Of a DNA stretch of 64,000 nucleotides, positions 27,001 to 36,019 are shown piece after piece. The translations under genes and the position numbers were made by a program. Numbering within the stretch: the stretch's first letter is position 1; each line of letters opens with the position of its first letter. The DNA is taken from contig CAXXOZ010000020.1 of the NCBI GenBank assembly GCA_963676435.2, forward strand, positions 62,001-126,000. The letters run 5' to 3'. The notes below the pieces were generated by a model that saw nothing but the letters and a program-made list of their open reading frames with translations, did no database searches and was not told where the DNA came from. This DNA comes from CAXXOZ01 sp963676435. GTDB lineage: Bacteria > Bacillota > Clostridia > Lachnospirales > Lachnospiraceae.

Positions 27001-28248
27001 TTATTTAAAACTTCCATACTTAAGTGTTGCTTCTTTCCAAGCCTCCATAAGTTTATGATCAGCTTGATCTATGTTTAATGTGTTTGACATTATAAATCCG
27101 CCACCTGGAGCGCAGATATCTAAAATTCTCTTCGTTTCATCAATTACTCTTTCAGTGGTTCCGCTCATTAAGTATTGTGTAGGCATTCCACCTCCAATAC
27201 AAGCAGTTCCCCCAAGAATTTTTTTAGCTTTTCCTAAGTCTACATCTTCAAATATATAGATAACTTTACCTTTAGGAACATCAGTTAATGTTTCAAGTCT
27301 AGTGTGATATTTCCCTTCACAAAAAACTATCGGAGTCATTTCAGCTTTTACAACTTCCTCTATTAACCTTTTCAAAGTAGGCCAATAATGATTGTTATAA
27401 TTCTCAATCGACATAAAATCATCAACCCCTACATGCAATGGAATAAACATATACTGAGCGTGCAGAATTTTAGCAGTTGAAATAGCGGCTGGAATCGAAA
27501 CATCTGCCCATCTATTAACCGCTTCATCAATTAATTCAGGATCTGTTTTTATATCCATGCAAGCTGTAATCAACCCTCTCATGTAATCAGCAAATTCATC
27601 AAATGGTGCCTGTGCAACAGCTGTTCCAAAAGGTGGGAATCCTGCCGCCACAACTTTTTGAATCATACTAGAAACTTTTCCAAAATAAGCCCCTACCTGC
27701 TCTCCTGTTTTTACTAGATTTAATAATGCATCTTTTATAGGCGGTAATCCAAAAACTCCCATATTCATAATCGCATGACCACAAAGTGGTATTGTATCTA
27801 TCATAGAAAGACCTTTTAAAGAACTATATTTTTTAGGTAATACATTTTTTAAAATATATGCACTTGGATCTTTTAGGTACAAATCCCAGTCATCATCACC
27901 TAAAAATTCTTCGTCTATATACTGATAAGCTGTATCATGTGGCAATCCATGAAATTCACCCGGCCACCTAGCTCCAGTATGACCTGCTGTTTCCATAGGG
28001 TCAATAGGATAAAATGGTGGAATAAATGCAAGGTCTGGGTCATATTGTTTTAGATAATCCATATATGGTTTTTCTAATAAACTATAATCTTTCATTACAT
28101 CATAGATTGAAACACCATATCCTAATGCATTAAAGTTATTAGTTGTTGGTAAAAACGGGACTCTGTCACCTTCTTTACATTCAACAGCTGCTTTTACTCT
28201 GTTAGCTCTAACAGCTATAGGTGGTAGCCCAAAATTATCATTACTCAT
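27001..28248 (-). CDS. Uroporphyrinogen-decarboxylase-family protein, copy 1 (methyltransferase-like)
   Basis: The 415 residues have the UroD/MtaA TIM-barrel pattern: GDRVPFLPTTNNF near the N-terminus, PLHVGVDDFMSIENY for the central active-site strand, FCEGKYHTRLE, and GGGMPTQYLM near the end. This is not haem-pathway HemE, which is about 350 residues with different N-terminal motifs. Related proteins in anaerobes transfer methyl groups between corrinoids, thiols or folates, often zinc-dependent. No corrinoid protein gene is present, so the substrate is unknown. It is divergent from a PucR-type regulator and very similar to the gene at 31465. Confidence 0.75.
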   Translation of the reverse strand: MSNDNFGLPPIAVRANRVKAAVECKEGDRVPFLPTTNNFNALGYGVSIYDVMKDYSLLEKPYMDYLKQYDPDLAFIPPFYPIDPMETAGHTGARWPGEFHGLPHDTAYQYIDEEFLGDDDWDLYLKDPSAYILKNVLPKKYSSLKGLSMIDTIPLCGHAIMNMGVFGLPPIKDALLNLVKTGEQVGAYFGKVSSMIQKVVAAGFPPFGTAVAQAPFDEFADYMRGLITACMDIKTDPELIDEAVNRWADVSIPAAISTAKILHAQYMFIPLHVGVDDFMSIENYNNHYWPTLKRLIEEVVKAEMTPIVFCEGKYHTRLETLTDVPKGKVIYIFEDVDLGKAKKILGGTACIGGGMPTQYLMSGTTERVIDETKRILDICAPGGGFIMSNTLNIDQADHKLMEAWKEATLKYGSFK

Positions 28249-28302
28249 TTTAAATACCTTCTTTCTTTAAAACTGTTTATTAACTTTATACAATAATTAT
28301 AT

Positions 28303-28323
28303 TTTATGTTTAAGCCACTTAAA
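28303..28323. promoter_or_regulatory. Candidate regulator site between UroD copy 1 and PucR copy 1
   Basis: TTTATG followed by the perfect inverted repeat TTTAAG-CCA-CTTAAA lies midway between the two divergent genes. A similar sequence (TTTATGCTTTAAGCACAAG) is at 31344 in the other UroD/PucR intergenic region. It is likely bound by one or both PucR proteins, but this is inferred from position and recurrence only. Confidence 0.45.
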
Positions 28324-28407
28324 ATGTATAAAATCTTCAAGTAGTATTGAAATATTTAATTTGCTGTTGTATAATTTGCACAAGTCAATTTCAAGGAGTG
28401 GTAATTA

Positions 28408-29859
28408 ATGAGAATAAGCATGTGGATTTTAGCTGAATGGTTAAAACCTTTTAATCCAACTGTAAAAATCGAAGATGGTAAGCAGGTTCTTAGAAATGTA
28501 AGACTATTAACTGATGATATAAAAACCGAATCTTTCAATGTTTATCTAGGGGATTCTGGTAACTATTTTTCAAATGATTCTTTAGGTGTTGTCTGTGTAA
28601 GTGGAAATGATACTATAACAATAAATGATTATAATGTAGAAGATGTTTTTAACGAGATTTTAAATGCGTTTGATTTTTATAACGAATGGCATGATACCCT
28701 TCAGGAAAAAATCGATTCAGAGTGTACCCTTCAAGATCTTATAGACTTATCAGACAAAGTGTTCAACTTGCCTATTTTAATAGCTGGTGCCAGTCATGAA
28801 ATACTAGCCATTTCTTCCGAAAACTCCTTTAAAAACATAAATGAACCACTTCACTCCGATATTATTAACAATAAAATACTACCACTAAATGTAATTTCAA
28901 AATTAAATCAAGATTTACATGGTAAACAACATTTAGAACAACCCTATGAATTTAAAAGCAATATCTTCAAAAAAATCAGCTTACATAAAAATATTTTCAG
29001 AGGCAACGAACATGTTGGTTTTTTAATAATGATCCAAAACAATCAAGGTTTTTCTAATAGTATGTATCAACTTTTCAATACATTTGGAAACATTATTTCT
29101 AACTGGATGTTGAAAAACTTTACTAAAGATAGTCCAAGCGCTCAATCTGAAATCTTTTCTGATTTATTAAACGGAGAATCAAAAGACGATTCTACAATTC
29201 TTTTAAAGATGAATTATATTGATTGGTTTCAAACAGATGAAAAATACTTAATAAAAATAATGGCTGTAGCAAATAACGAGCGAATATATAAGGCATTAAA
29301 GCATAAAATACAACAAACCTTTTCAGGATGTTATATACTTTTACACGAATCTTCAATAGTATTAATCTTAAATACAAATATTATAGATTTAAATACTCTG
29401 CTTTCAGATTTAGCGATCCTAATGAAACAAAGTCAAACATACTGCGGAATAAGTTATCCATTTTTTGATATAAAAAGCATTAAACAAGCATATAAACAAG
29501 CTGAAATAGCTTTAGATTTTGGAAAGACAGAATCAGGCACTCTTAATTTTTGCGAGAATTATTCAATGACTTATATAAAGAAAGTACTTAAAGATTGTAT
29601 TAATATCGAACTTAAACATCAGTCACTAAAACAACTTAAAGCCTATGATTTAAAAAATGAAACTGACTATTACAATACTCTTTGGGAATATTTACACAAC
29701 GAAAGAAACAAAGGTCTAACATCAGAAATCATGAAGATTCATAGAAACACCTTAAATTACAGAGTGAATAGGATTGAAGAAATTATTGGTGCAAATTTAG
29801 ACGACGCCCAAATCAGAGATCATATATTAATTTCATATTTTTTAGAAAAAGAACTGTAG
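28408..29859 (+). CDS. PucR-type transcriptional regulator, copy 1
   Basis: The 483 residues end in the PucR/CdaR helix-turn-helix (MKIHRNTLNYRVNRIEEIIGANLDDAQIRDHI is the class signature; note the HRNTL core). Before it lies a GGDEF-like/CdaR central region (YCGISYPFFDIKSIKQAYKQAEIALDFG). The N-terminal part is not a known sensor domain to me but is shared with the gene at 29865. Such proteins activate catabolic genes in response to a metabolite. Divergence from UroD copy 1 suggests that is its target. GGAG lies before the ATG. Confidence 0.85.
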   Translation: MRISMWILAEWLKPFNPTVKIEDGKQVLRNVRLLTDDIKTESFNVYLGDSGNYFSNDSLGVVCVSGNDTITINDYNVEDVFNEILNAFDFYNEWHDTLQEKIDSECTLQDLIDLSDKVFNLPILIAGASHEILAISSENSFKNINEPLHSDIINNKILPLNVISKLNQDLHGKQHLEQPYEFKSNIFKKISLHKNIFRGNEHVGFLIMIQNNQGFSNSMYQLFNTFGNIISNWMLKNFTKDSPSAQSEIFSDLLNGESKDDSTILLKMNYIDWFQTDEKYLIKIMAVANNERIYKALKHKIQQTFSGCYILLHESSIVLILNTNIIDLNTLLSDLAILMKQSQTYCGISYPFFDIKSIKQAYKQAEIALDFGKTESGTLNFCENYSMTYIKKVLKDCINIELKHQSLKQLKAYDLKNETDYYNTLWEYLHNERNKGLTSEIMKIHRNTLNYRVNRIEEIIGANLDDAQIRDHILISYFLEKEL

Positions 29860-29864
29860 TCTAT

Positions 29865-31301
29865 TTAATGCTTTATAAAATAAGACATCAATAAATATTG
29901 TCTTAAGGCACAATCATCTAGGTTTTTTCCAATTATTTCTTCTATTCTTTTAATTCTATAGGCTAAAGTATTTCGGTGAACACATAATATATTCGCTGTT
30001 TCAACTTGATTTCTTTCATTTAATAAATATTCTTCAAGTGTTTTATAATATTCTGTATTATTCTCTTTGTCATGTTGATACAATTTTTCTAAATCAGGAT
30101 GGCTAATGTTCACATTTAAATTATCATCAATTATTTTTTTCAGGTACTCCATCGCATACTCTTCACAAGTATTTATGCAGCCTGGTTTTTTATCACCATA
30201 TTCTAATGCTATTTCTGCTTGCTTATAGTAAATCAAAAGATTTGTTATGTCTGAAAATTTATAACTTGTTCCACAAAAACTTTTGCTTCTCCTTAATATA
30301 TCTTTTAGCATTTCTCTAAGTTTCTCTTCTGACATTATCCTTAAATTTGCTACCAACATTAAATCACTCCCAAAATATACTGCATAGCATCCTGAAAAGA
30401 TTTGAGGTAATATTCTATTTAAAATAGGTATAGTTAAACTTCTATCTTCTGATATTGTATCTATTTTAATAACTAAATTTTCATCTTCTTCTTTCCATCC
30501 TATTCCTTCAAGCTTAAATTGCAACTTCTTTTTATCTTCTACTTTTCCTTCGAGAATCTCTAAAAAGATAGCAGACTGAGATGAATAAACCATTTTTTCA
30601 GCATTAGATAAAAACCATTTTTCTACCATATCACCAAAAAAATCAGAAAGTTGCAACAAACTATTAAAATTCTCATCTTCCATAACATCTATAATAATAA
30701 ACCAACCAACAAATATTCCCTTTGCAAAAAAATTTCTTATAACGGCCATATTCTTTATAGTTTCTGTTTTAAATAAATATGAATTTACCCTTCCCATATT
30801 TTCTTTAACTTCTTCATTAATAACTGTCAACTTCTCAACGGGTAAGCTATAACTATCTGCATATTCATCTTTCTCATGACCTTCAGGATAATCTATCCCT
30901 AAAACATAATGACTGGCATCTGTTATCAAAATAGGATGAATAAAAATTTCCTGACTTCTTTTCAGGACATTTTCAAGGGGTTCATCTATTGATATTAAGT
31001 GCTTTATTGAATTTTCCCATTTATTATAAAATTCAAAAATAAATAGTAACTCATTAAAAACTTCAAAAATATCATCCGCTTTAATCAAAATCATATCTTC
31101 TTTGTTTACACATATAATATTATAGTTATCATCTCCAATGAATTCTTTACTAAAACCAACATAAATATACTCTGGCTCTTTTGCTTCCTTACCAGAAAAG
31201 TATCTTACATTTTCAATATTCATCTCACCATCAACTATGTTATATTTTATAATATCAAATTTTTTAAGTTTGTCTTTTATAATCCACATACTTATTTTCA
31301 T
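29865..31301 (-). CDS. PucR-type transcriptional regulator, copy 2
   Basis: This paralogue of the 28408 gene has the same N-terminal opening (MKISMWIIKDKLK versus MRISMWILAEWLK), the same YKQAEIALEYGDK central motif, and the same C-terminal CVHRNTLAYRIKRIEEIIG helix-turn-helix. I take the ATG at 31301 because TGGAGGTTTTT precedes it; the longer frame to 31361 lacks a site. The 3' end is only 5 bp from the 3' end of the convergent paralogue, giving a mirror-image pair. It is divergent from UroD copy 2, its probable target. Confidence 0.85.
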   Translation of the reverse strand: MKISMWIIKDKLKKFDIIKYNIVDGEMNIENVRYFSGKEAKEPEYIYVGFSKEFIGDDNYNIICVNKEDMILIKADDIFEVFNELLFIFEFYNKWENSIKHLISIDEPLENVLKRSQEIFIHPILITDASHYVLGIDYPEGHEKDEYADSYSLPVEKLTVINEEVKENMGRVNSYLFKTETIKNMAVIRNFFAKGIFVGWFIIIDVMEDENFNSLLQLSDFFGDMVEKWFLSNAEKMVYSSQSAIFLEILEGKVEDKKKLQFKLEGIGWKEEDENLVIKIDTISEDRSLTIPILNRILPQIFSGCYAVYFGSDLMLVANLRIMSEEKLREMLKDILRRSKSFCGTSYKFSDITNLLIYYKQAEIALEYGDKKPGCINTCEEYAMEYLKKIIDDNLNVNISHPDLEKLYQHDKENNTEYYKTLEEYLLNERNQVETANILCVHRNTLAYRIKRIEEIIGKNLDDCALRQYLLMSYFIKH

Positions 31302-31343
31302 AAAAACCTCCAAAAAAGTTTCGATTATTTGCATTATAATACA

Positions 31344-31365
31344 TTTATGCTTTAAGCACAAGTTA
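31344..31365. promoter_or_regulatory. Candidate regulator site between PucR copy 2 and UroD copy 2
   Basis: TTTATGCTTTAAGCACAAG resembles the inverted-repeat site at 28303-28323, and a further CACTTTAAACACTTA lies about 20 bp on. Its recurrence in the matching divergent gap suggests a shared operator. Confidence 0.4.
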
Positions 31366-31464
31366 AGTATTTTATTTTATGCTCACTTTAAACACTTAGC
31401 ACATTCCTTCTACATTCCTAAAAAGTTATAATTATCATATAAAATAAAGACGAGGAGAGATTTT

Positions 31465-32706
31465 ATGAGCAATACAAATTTACCCCCTATCGCCGAAAGA
31501 GACTTACGAGTACAGGCTGCTGTTAATTTAACCGAAGGTGATCGTGTACCATTTGTACCTTCACTTAATAATTTTTATGCATATCATTATGGCGTAACTA
31601 CTCAAGATGCTATGCACGATATATTCAAGGTTAAAGAACCAGTTTTAAAATACCTAAAAGATTATGACCCTGACCTTGTGTACGAACCAGCCTTTTTTCC
31701 AATTGAAGCAATGGAATTAATTGGTCATAACCAAGCAAGATGGCCTGGAGAATATTACAATCTACCTGAAAATACACCATATCAATATATCGATCACGAG
31801 TACATTACTGATGACGACTGGGATGAATATTTTAGAGACCCTTCTCTATTTATGCTAACAAAAATTTTCCCTAGAAAATATAAAGCATTAGAACCACTTG
31901 CCATGTTAGATTTATATGGTATGTCAAACCATTGTGTATTAAGCTTTGCTTCTGCTGGAATTCCTCCAGTAGCCGAAGCTTTAAGAACAATTGCTAAAAC
32001 TGGCGAAATTGCTTTGGAAACAGCAGGAAAATTTGCAGAACTTTCTAAAATGATTGTTGGCGAAGGTTACCCAATATTTGGCGGAAGTGTTGTAACATCA
32101 CCTTTTGATGATTTTGCTGACAATATGAGAGGTTTAATGCCTGCATGTATGGATATAAAAACTGACCCTGAATTAATAGATGACGCAGTAAATAGATGGG
32201 CTGATGTTTTAATTCCAAATTATATTAAAAAAGCAAAAATGACTCATGCAAAATATGCCTTTATCCCACTACACTGTGGTGTTGATAACTTTATGTCTGT
32301 TGATGATTACAACAAGCATTATTGGCCAACTTTAAAACGTTTAATTAATGAAATTATTAATATAGGTGTTACTCCATTCGTTTTCTGCGAAGGTGAATAT
32401 AACACAAGACTTGAAACACTTACAGATGTTCCTAAAGGTAAAGTAATATACGCCTTTGAAGATGTTGATTTTGCCAGAGCTAAAAAGGTTCTTGGTGACA
32501 CTGCATGTATCTGCGGCGGAATGCCAACACAGACCCTTATGAAGGGCGATGTGACTAGAATAGAAGATGAAGTAAAGAAAATGATGGATATCTGTGCTCC
32601 AGGTGGTGGATATATCATGAGTAACTCCCTTGCTCTTGATGAGGTTTCACCAGAAGCTATGCACGCATGGCATGAAGCTACGATAAAATATGGTACATTT
32701 AAATAG
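31465..32706 (+). CDS. Uroporphyrinogen-decarboxylase-family protein, copy 2 (methyltransferase-like)
   Basis: The 413 residues are closely related to the 27001 gene throughout: LPPIAERDLRVQAAV, EGDRVPFVPSLNNF, PLHCGVDNFMSVDDY, FCEGEYNTRLETLTD, GGMPTQTLM and CAPGGGYIMSN. Conserved His, Cys and Glu in the barrel fit a metal-dependent methyl-transfer type active site, but no assay-level function is known for this subfamily. GAGGAGAG lies 8 nt before the ATG. A terminator follows. Two copies with separate regulators suggest related but different substrates or inducers. Confidence 0.75.
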   Translation: MSNTNLPPIAERDLRVQAAVNLTEGDRVPFVPSLNNFYAYHYGVTTQDAMHDIFKVKEPVLKYLKDYDPDLVYEPAFFPIEAMELIGHNQARWPGEYYNLPENTPYQYIDHEYITDDDWDEYFRDPSLFMLTKIFPRKYKALEPLAMLDLYGMSNHCVLSFASAGIPPVAEALRTIAKTGEIALETAGKFAELSKMIVGEGYPIFGGSVVTSPFDDFADNMRGLMPACMDIKTDPELIDDAVNRWADVLIPNYIKKAKMTHAKYAFIPLHCGVDNFMSVDDYNKHYWPTLKRLINEIINIGVTPFVFCEGEYNTRLETLTDVPKGKVIYAFEDVDFARAKKVLGDTACICGGMPTQTLMKGDVTRIEDEVKKMMDICAPGGGYIMSNSLALDEVSPEAMHAWHEATIKYGTFK

Positions 32707-32731
32707 TACTTCTCACTCCCTAAATGTTTAT

Positions 32732-32760
32732 AAAAAAGAGTTCATTTTGAACTCTTTTTT
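32732..32760. terminator. Bidirectional terminator after UroD copy 2
   Basis: AAAAAAGAGTTCA pairs perfectly with TGAACTCTTTTTT around a 3-nt loop. The stop codon of the convergent gene at 32742 lies inside the stem. Confidence 0.85.
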
Positions 32761-33470
32761 GCATTTAATATTTGATTTTCTATTTCTTCTTTGGTTAGTG
32801 TGCCTATCGGATCCGATTCATATTCAGGTAATATTCTAGTAAAAGAATTTTCTCCAGGCTCACTTATAAAAATATCTCTATATAAACTTAGAGGATAATA
32901 GATATTTTCATTTTCATAAACTTTAGTACAAAAAATAATAAAATTTTTATTTAAAGGTAATATGTCATATGTAAAATCTGGCGAATAACTAATCCATAAA
33001 TACCTTTCTTCTTCACAAATCGACTCTTGCACAAAGCTCTTTTTAAAGGATTCAATATTTATTTTTGAGTAGTACTCTTCTCTTGAAACCAAACCACCCC
33101 AATTTCTAAAAATAAAACCCGCTTCTGGTTCATCACCATATAATATATCAAGTATAATAAACTCATAATCTGTTGATATTCCTGAAGAATCTCCACCTAC
33201 TGCAAACGACTTCCAACTTTTAATGTATCCATAGAAAACTAGGTCAGTATCTTCAAGCATCTCAGAAATATTATTATTAATCTTTGTCCAACATATAGTT
33301 GTCCCACCCTTCGATATTAGCCCTTCATCAATATCAGGCATTTCAAGATACTCAGGTCTGATAACCTGATTATCCCCTTCAATAACAACTTCATTATTTA
33401 GATTTTCAAGAAACAAAAGTCCTAAAACAATCAATATAACAATAGGTGTCAATAAATATCTCTTCTTCAT
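32742..33470 (-). CDS. Membrane-anchored protein of unknown function
   Basis: The 242 residues begin with a single hydrophobic anchor (LLTPIVILIVLGLLFLE) without a lipobox; the rest is expected outside the membrane. It is acidic and aromatic-rich, with no motif I recognise. It follows the sigma-factor and partner genes on the same strand with a 43-bp gap, so it may be part of that signalling unit or a target of the sigma factor. Confidence 0.65.
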   Translation of the reverse strand: MKKRYLLTPIVILIVLGLLFLENLNNEVVIEGDNQVIRPEYLEMPDIDEGLISKGGTTICWTKINNNISEMLEDTDLVFYGYIKSWKSFAVGGDSSGISTDYEFIILDILYGDEPEAGFIFRNWGGLVSREEYYSKINIESFKKSFVQESICEEERYLWISYSPDFTYDILPLNKNFIIFCTKVYENENIYYPLSLYRDIFISEPGENSFTRILPEYESDPIGTLTKEEIENQILNAKKSSK

Positions 33471-33513
33471 AACACACCCCCATTAAATTTGTTTAAAATC
33501 ATCCTTTAGATAA

Positions 33514-34497
33514 TTATTTGCAAGCCTCGAAAACTTTTTCAAATATGGGATTATCTATTTTCACTAAGCAACCAACAATGCCAGATACCGAATTGTCGTA
33601 TCTAACGAATCCACCTTCAAATAAACTAATTTCAACCGTCGATTCATCATTCATTTTAAAATATAAATGTAAGCGCTCTTTGTTTTCATAAAATTCTAAA
33701 TATTCTTTTTCATTTTCAACATTCACTTCAACAAAAGGAGCTTCATATAATGCATCAACGAAGTCATCTATTTCTTCATTTTGAATTACATCAGAAATAT
33801 TATTATAATTGTTCAAGCTAAATAACCAGTCAAAGTTAGATTGATAAAAAATTGATTTATAATTATCTTTTAAATTTAATCGCTCCTCTCCATACAAGTC
33901 TCTCCCATAATATAATGTGATACCATTTAGGTTTTCAAAAAAGGCAATGAATGTAGAATTTTCATGCATTTTTGGAATACATATCCTAAAATCTTCACTA
34001 TACCCATTTACTGAATACACATCTCCTGGTACGTTTGATTCTAACTCATCATCAAATTCATTATAAGAAGTATTTCCTTCAGTTATTGTATTACTAGCTG
34101 TTCCAAGAAATTCATTTACATACTTTGTTTTTTCTTCATCATTACATTCTATATATTCAGCTTGGGTATATACATTACCATTATAAACTACAGCTCCAAT
34201 CATATCATAGAAAGCATATTTCGAATCAAGAGAGTCATTCAAAGTCAATTCAATTTTTGGTATATAAACCCCTTCTGCTTCTTCCTCTTCATTAACAATT
34301 GTAGTTTCAAGATTTACTGATAATGGTTTATTGAGGTTGCTCTCTAAAATAGTTAAATAAATAATAATAAATAAGAAACACGCAACTAAAGTTCCAGTTT
34401 TTCTGTTTGATTTGATAACTTTTTTATTTTTTATAGCTTCTACGATATATTTATCATCGATATTGACCAAACCTTTAAATAAATCCTCACCATTCAT
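33514..34497 (-). CDS. Membrane protein paired with an ECF sigma factor (putative anti-sigma factor)
   Basis: There is a cytoplasmic N-terminus of about 40 residues, one membrane helix (TGTLVACFLFIIIYLTIL), then about 260 extracellular residues rich in acidic and aromatic side chains. This layout and the overlap of its start with the sigma-factor stop are typical of an anti-sigma factor holding its sigma at the membrane. I prefer the ATG at 34497 (GGGAGAAGG upstream) over a GTG at 34512. No zinc-finger (ZAS) motif is visible, so the assignment rests on gene order and topology. Confidence 0.6.
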   Translation of the reverse strand: MNGEDLFKGLVNIDDKYIVEAIKNKKVIKSNRKTGTLVACFLFIIIYLTILESNLNKPLSVNLETTIVNEEEEAEGVYIPKIELTLNDSLDSKYAFYDMIGAVVYNGNVYTQAEYIECNDEEKTKYVNEFLGTASNTITEGNTSYNEFDDELESNVPGDVYSVNGYSEDFRICIPKMHENSTFIAFFENLNGITLYYGRDLYGEERLNLKDNYKSIFYQSNFDWLFSLNNYNNISDVIQNEEIDDFVDALYEAPFVEVNVENEKEYLEFYENKERLHLYFKMNDESTVEISLFEGGFVRYDNSVSGIVGCLVKIDNPIFEKVFEACK

Positions 34498-35047
34498 ATC
34501 CTTCTCCCTCACTTTCCAGAAAAAGCTTCAATTTATTTCTTGTTCTAAGCAATGAGGACTTCACTTTACTTTCGCTTATTTTGTACATTTGTGAAATATC
34601 CTTAATAGAATCAGCAAACCAATATCTTCGAATGAAAATCACTCGGTTTTCTTTTTTAATGCTGCTAAGAAAATTGTTTAGCAAAACTTCTAATTTCTGT
34701 TCGTCTATTGTTTCTGTATCATTAGGATTTGGTATACAAAGTTCCATTTCCTGAGTCAGTTCAACAATTTCTGCTTTTCGCTTTTTTGCATTTTTCCAAT
34801 CCAATTTATCCATAGCAATAAATCTACAAATTTTCGCCAAATATGCAAAAAAATATTTTGGTACATTTGGGGGTATTGAATTCCATGCTTTCAAATATGT
34901 ATCCTGCTCACACTCTTCTGAGTCCTGATAATTTAATAGTATTCTATATGCCAGTTTATTTAATCTTTTACCGTAAATATCTTTAGTAAACTTAATAGCT
35001 GATTCATCTCTATTTAAATATAATTGTACAATTGTATTATCTTCCAT
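34487..35047 (-). CDS. ECF-type RNA polymerase sigma factor
   Basis: The 186 residues carry sigma region 2 (YRILLNYQDSEECEQDTYLKAWNSI) and region 4 (IKDISQMYKISESKVKSSLLRTRNKL). The ATG at 35047 is preferred because a G-rich Shine-Dalgarno (AGGGGGG) stands directly upstream; the frame extends further to 35143 without such support. It directs RNA polymerase to stress- or envelope-related promoters. It is translationally coupled to the membrane partner. Confidence 0.85.
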   Translation of the reverse strand: MEDNTIVQLYLNRDESAIKFTKDIYGKRLNKLAYRILLNYQDSEECEQDTYLKAWNSIPPNVPKYFFAYLAKICRFIAMDKLDWKNAKKRKAEIVELTQEMELCIPNPNDTETIDEQKLEVLLNNFLSSIKKENRVIFIRRYWFADSIKDISQMYKISESKVKSSLLRTRNKLKLFLESEGEGYEW

Positions 35048-35117
35048 ATGCCCCCCTGTTTTATCTCTATATACTATAAGTAGGAAAAACTGTGTGAATC
35101 GTTGCGTTTTATTGAAT

Positions 35118-35152
35118 ATTAAAAAAACTACTACCCTTTTCAAAGTAGTAAT
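35118..35152 (-). terminator. Terminator after the DJ-1/PfpI gene
   Basis: Read on the minus strand, ACTACTTTGAAAAGGGTAGT forms a 6-bp stem-loop followed by a run of T. It separates the DJ-1/PfpI gene from the sigma-factor promoter. Confidence 0.6.
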
Positions 35153-35163
35153 TTTTTTATTTT

Positions 35164-35961
35164 CTATCTCTTCGATAATATTTCACAAATCTTATAAGCT
35201 ACCTCTAATCCTGAATTCTGGTTTTGTCCTGTAACAAACCTTTCTTCTGAATCAACTGCAACAGCTGAAGCAAACACATCATTAAACGCTTTATTACTCA
35301 CATATATAGCACCAGCTTTTTTTATTTCTATCTCAGGATGTAAAGGTGTAGATTCTATTCTTAAAGACCTTAGCTGTCTATTAGTTACTCCTGATATTTC
35401 TCGACCTTTTATTAATATATTGCCTTCCTTATCTTTAGCATTTACTAAGCCTAAAGCGCCATGGCAAACAGAACCTATAATTGTTTGTTTTTCTGAATAA
35501 TATGCTGTACTTATCTTGTTTGACAAAACATCAGACTGAGCTAAATCATATGCTGCTCCCCATCCACCTGATAAGAATACAACATCATATCCTGAAAAAT
35601 CAACATCATCAATTTTCATAGAATTATTTAATTTTTTTTGAAATTCATTGTCCTTAAAGGATCTCTTATCTTCATCAGTAATTATAAAGTAATTAAATGA
35701 CTGTGGATCAATCGGTATTTTGCCACCTTTTATACTGGCCAAGTCAACTTCCATACCTGAATCTAAAAACACATAGTAGGGATGGGTAAGTTCAGATCCA
35801 AACACTCCTGTCTCCTTACCTTTCGTCTCTCCCTCTGGCGCTAAAATATCATGACTCGTAGTAATTATAAGTGCTTTTTTACCAGCCACTTTGTATCTAG
35901 GTCCTTTATACTTTGGATGTAATCCTAAAGTTCTTAAAATAGCTGTAACAATTTTCTTCAT
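35164..35961 (-). CDS. DJ-1/PfpI family protein (Hsp31/glyoxalase III-like)
   Basis: The class I glutamine-amidotransferase-like fold is shown by ALIITTSHDIL, YDVVFLSGGWGAAYDL and the nucleophile elbow GSVCHGALGLVN, with Cys and His adjacent. The 265 residues fit the Hsp31 branch better than the shorter DJ-1 proper. These act as chaperones or glyoxalases against reactive aldehydes. It has its own terminator and Shine-Dalgarno (GGAGTG). Confidence 0.8.
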   Translation of the reverse strand: MKKIVTAILRTLGLHPKYKGPRYKVAGKKALIITTSHDILAPEGETKGKETGVFGSELTHPYYVFLDSGMEVDLASIKGGKIPIDPQSFNYFIITDEDKRSFKDNEFQKKLNNSMKIDDVDFSGYDVVFLSGGWGAAYDLAQSDVLSNKISTAYYSEKQTIIGSVCHGALGLVNAKDKEGNILIKGREISGVTNRQLRSLRIESTPLHPEIEIKKAGAIYVSNKAFNDVFASAVAVDSEERFVTGQNQNSGLEVAYKICEILSKR

Positions 35962-36019
35962 TTCCCACTCCTTAATGTATTAATTATAACACTTAATAGA
36001 AAATGAATAAATAGTTACT

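Noticed and set aside
27001..28248. HemE (haem-pathway uroporphyrinogen decarboxylase)
   Set aside because: Length and N-terminal motifs differ from HemE, no other haem genes are nearby, and two regulated copies suggest a catabolic methyltransferase-like role.
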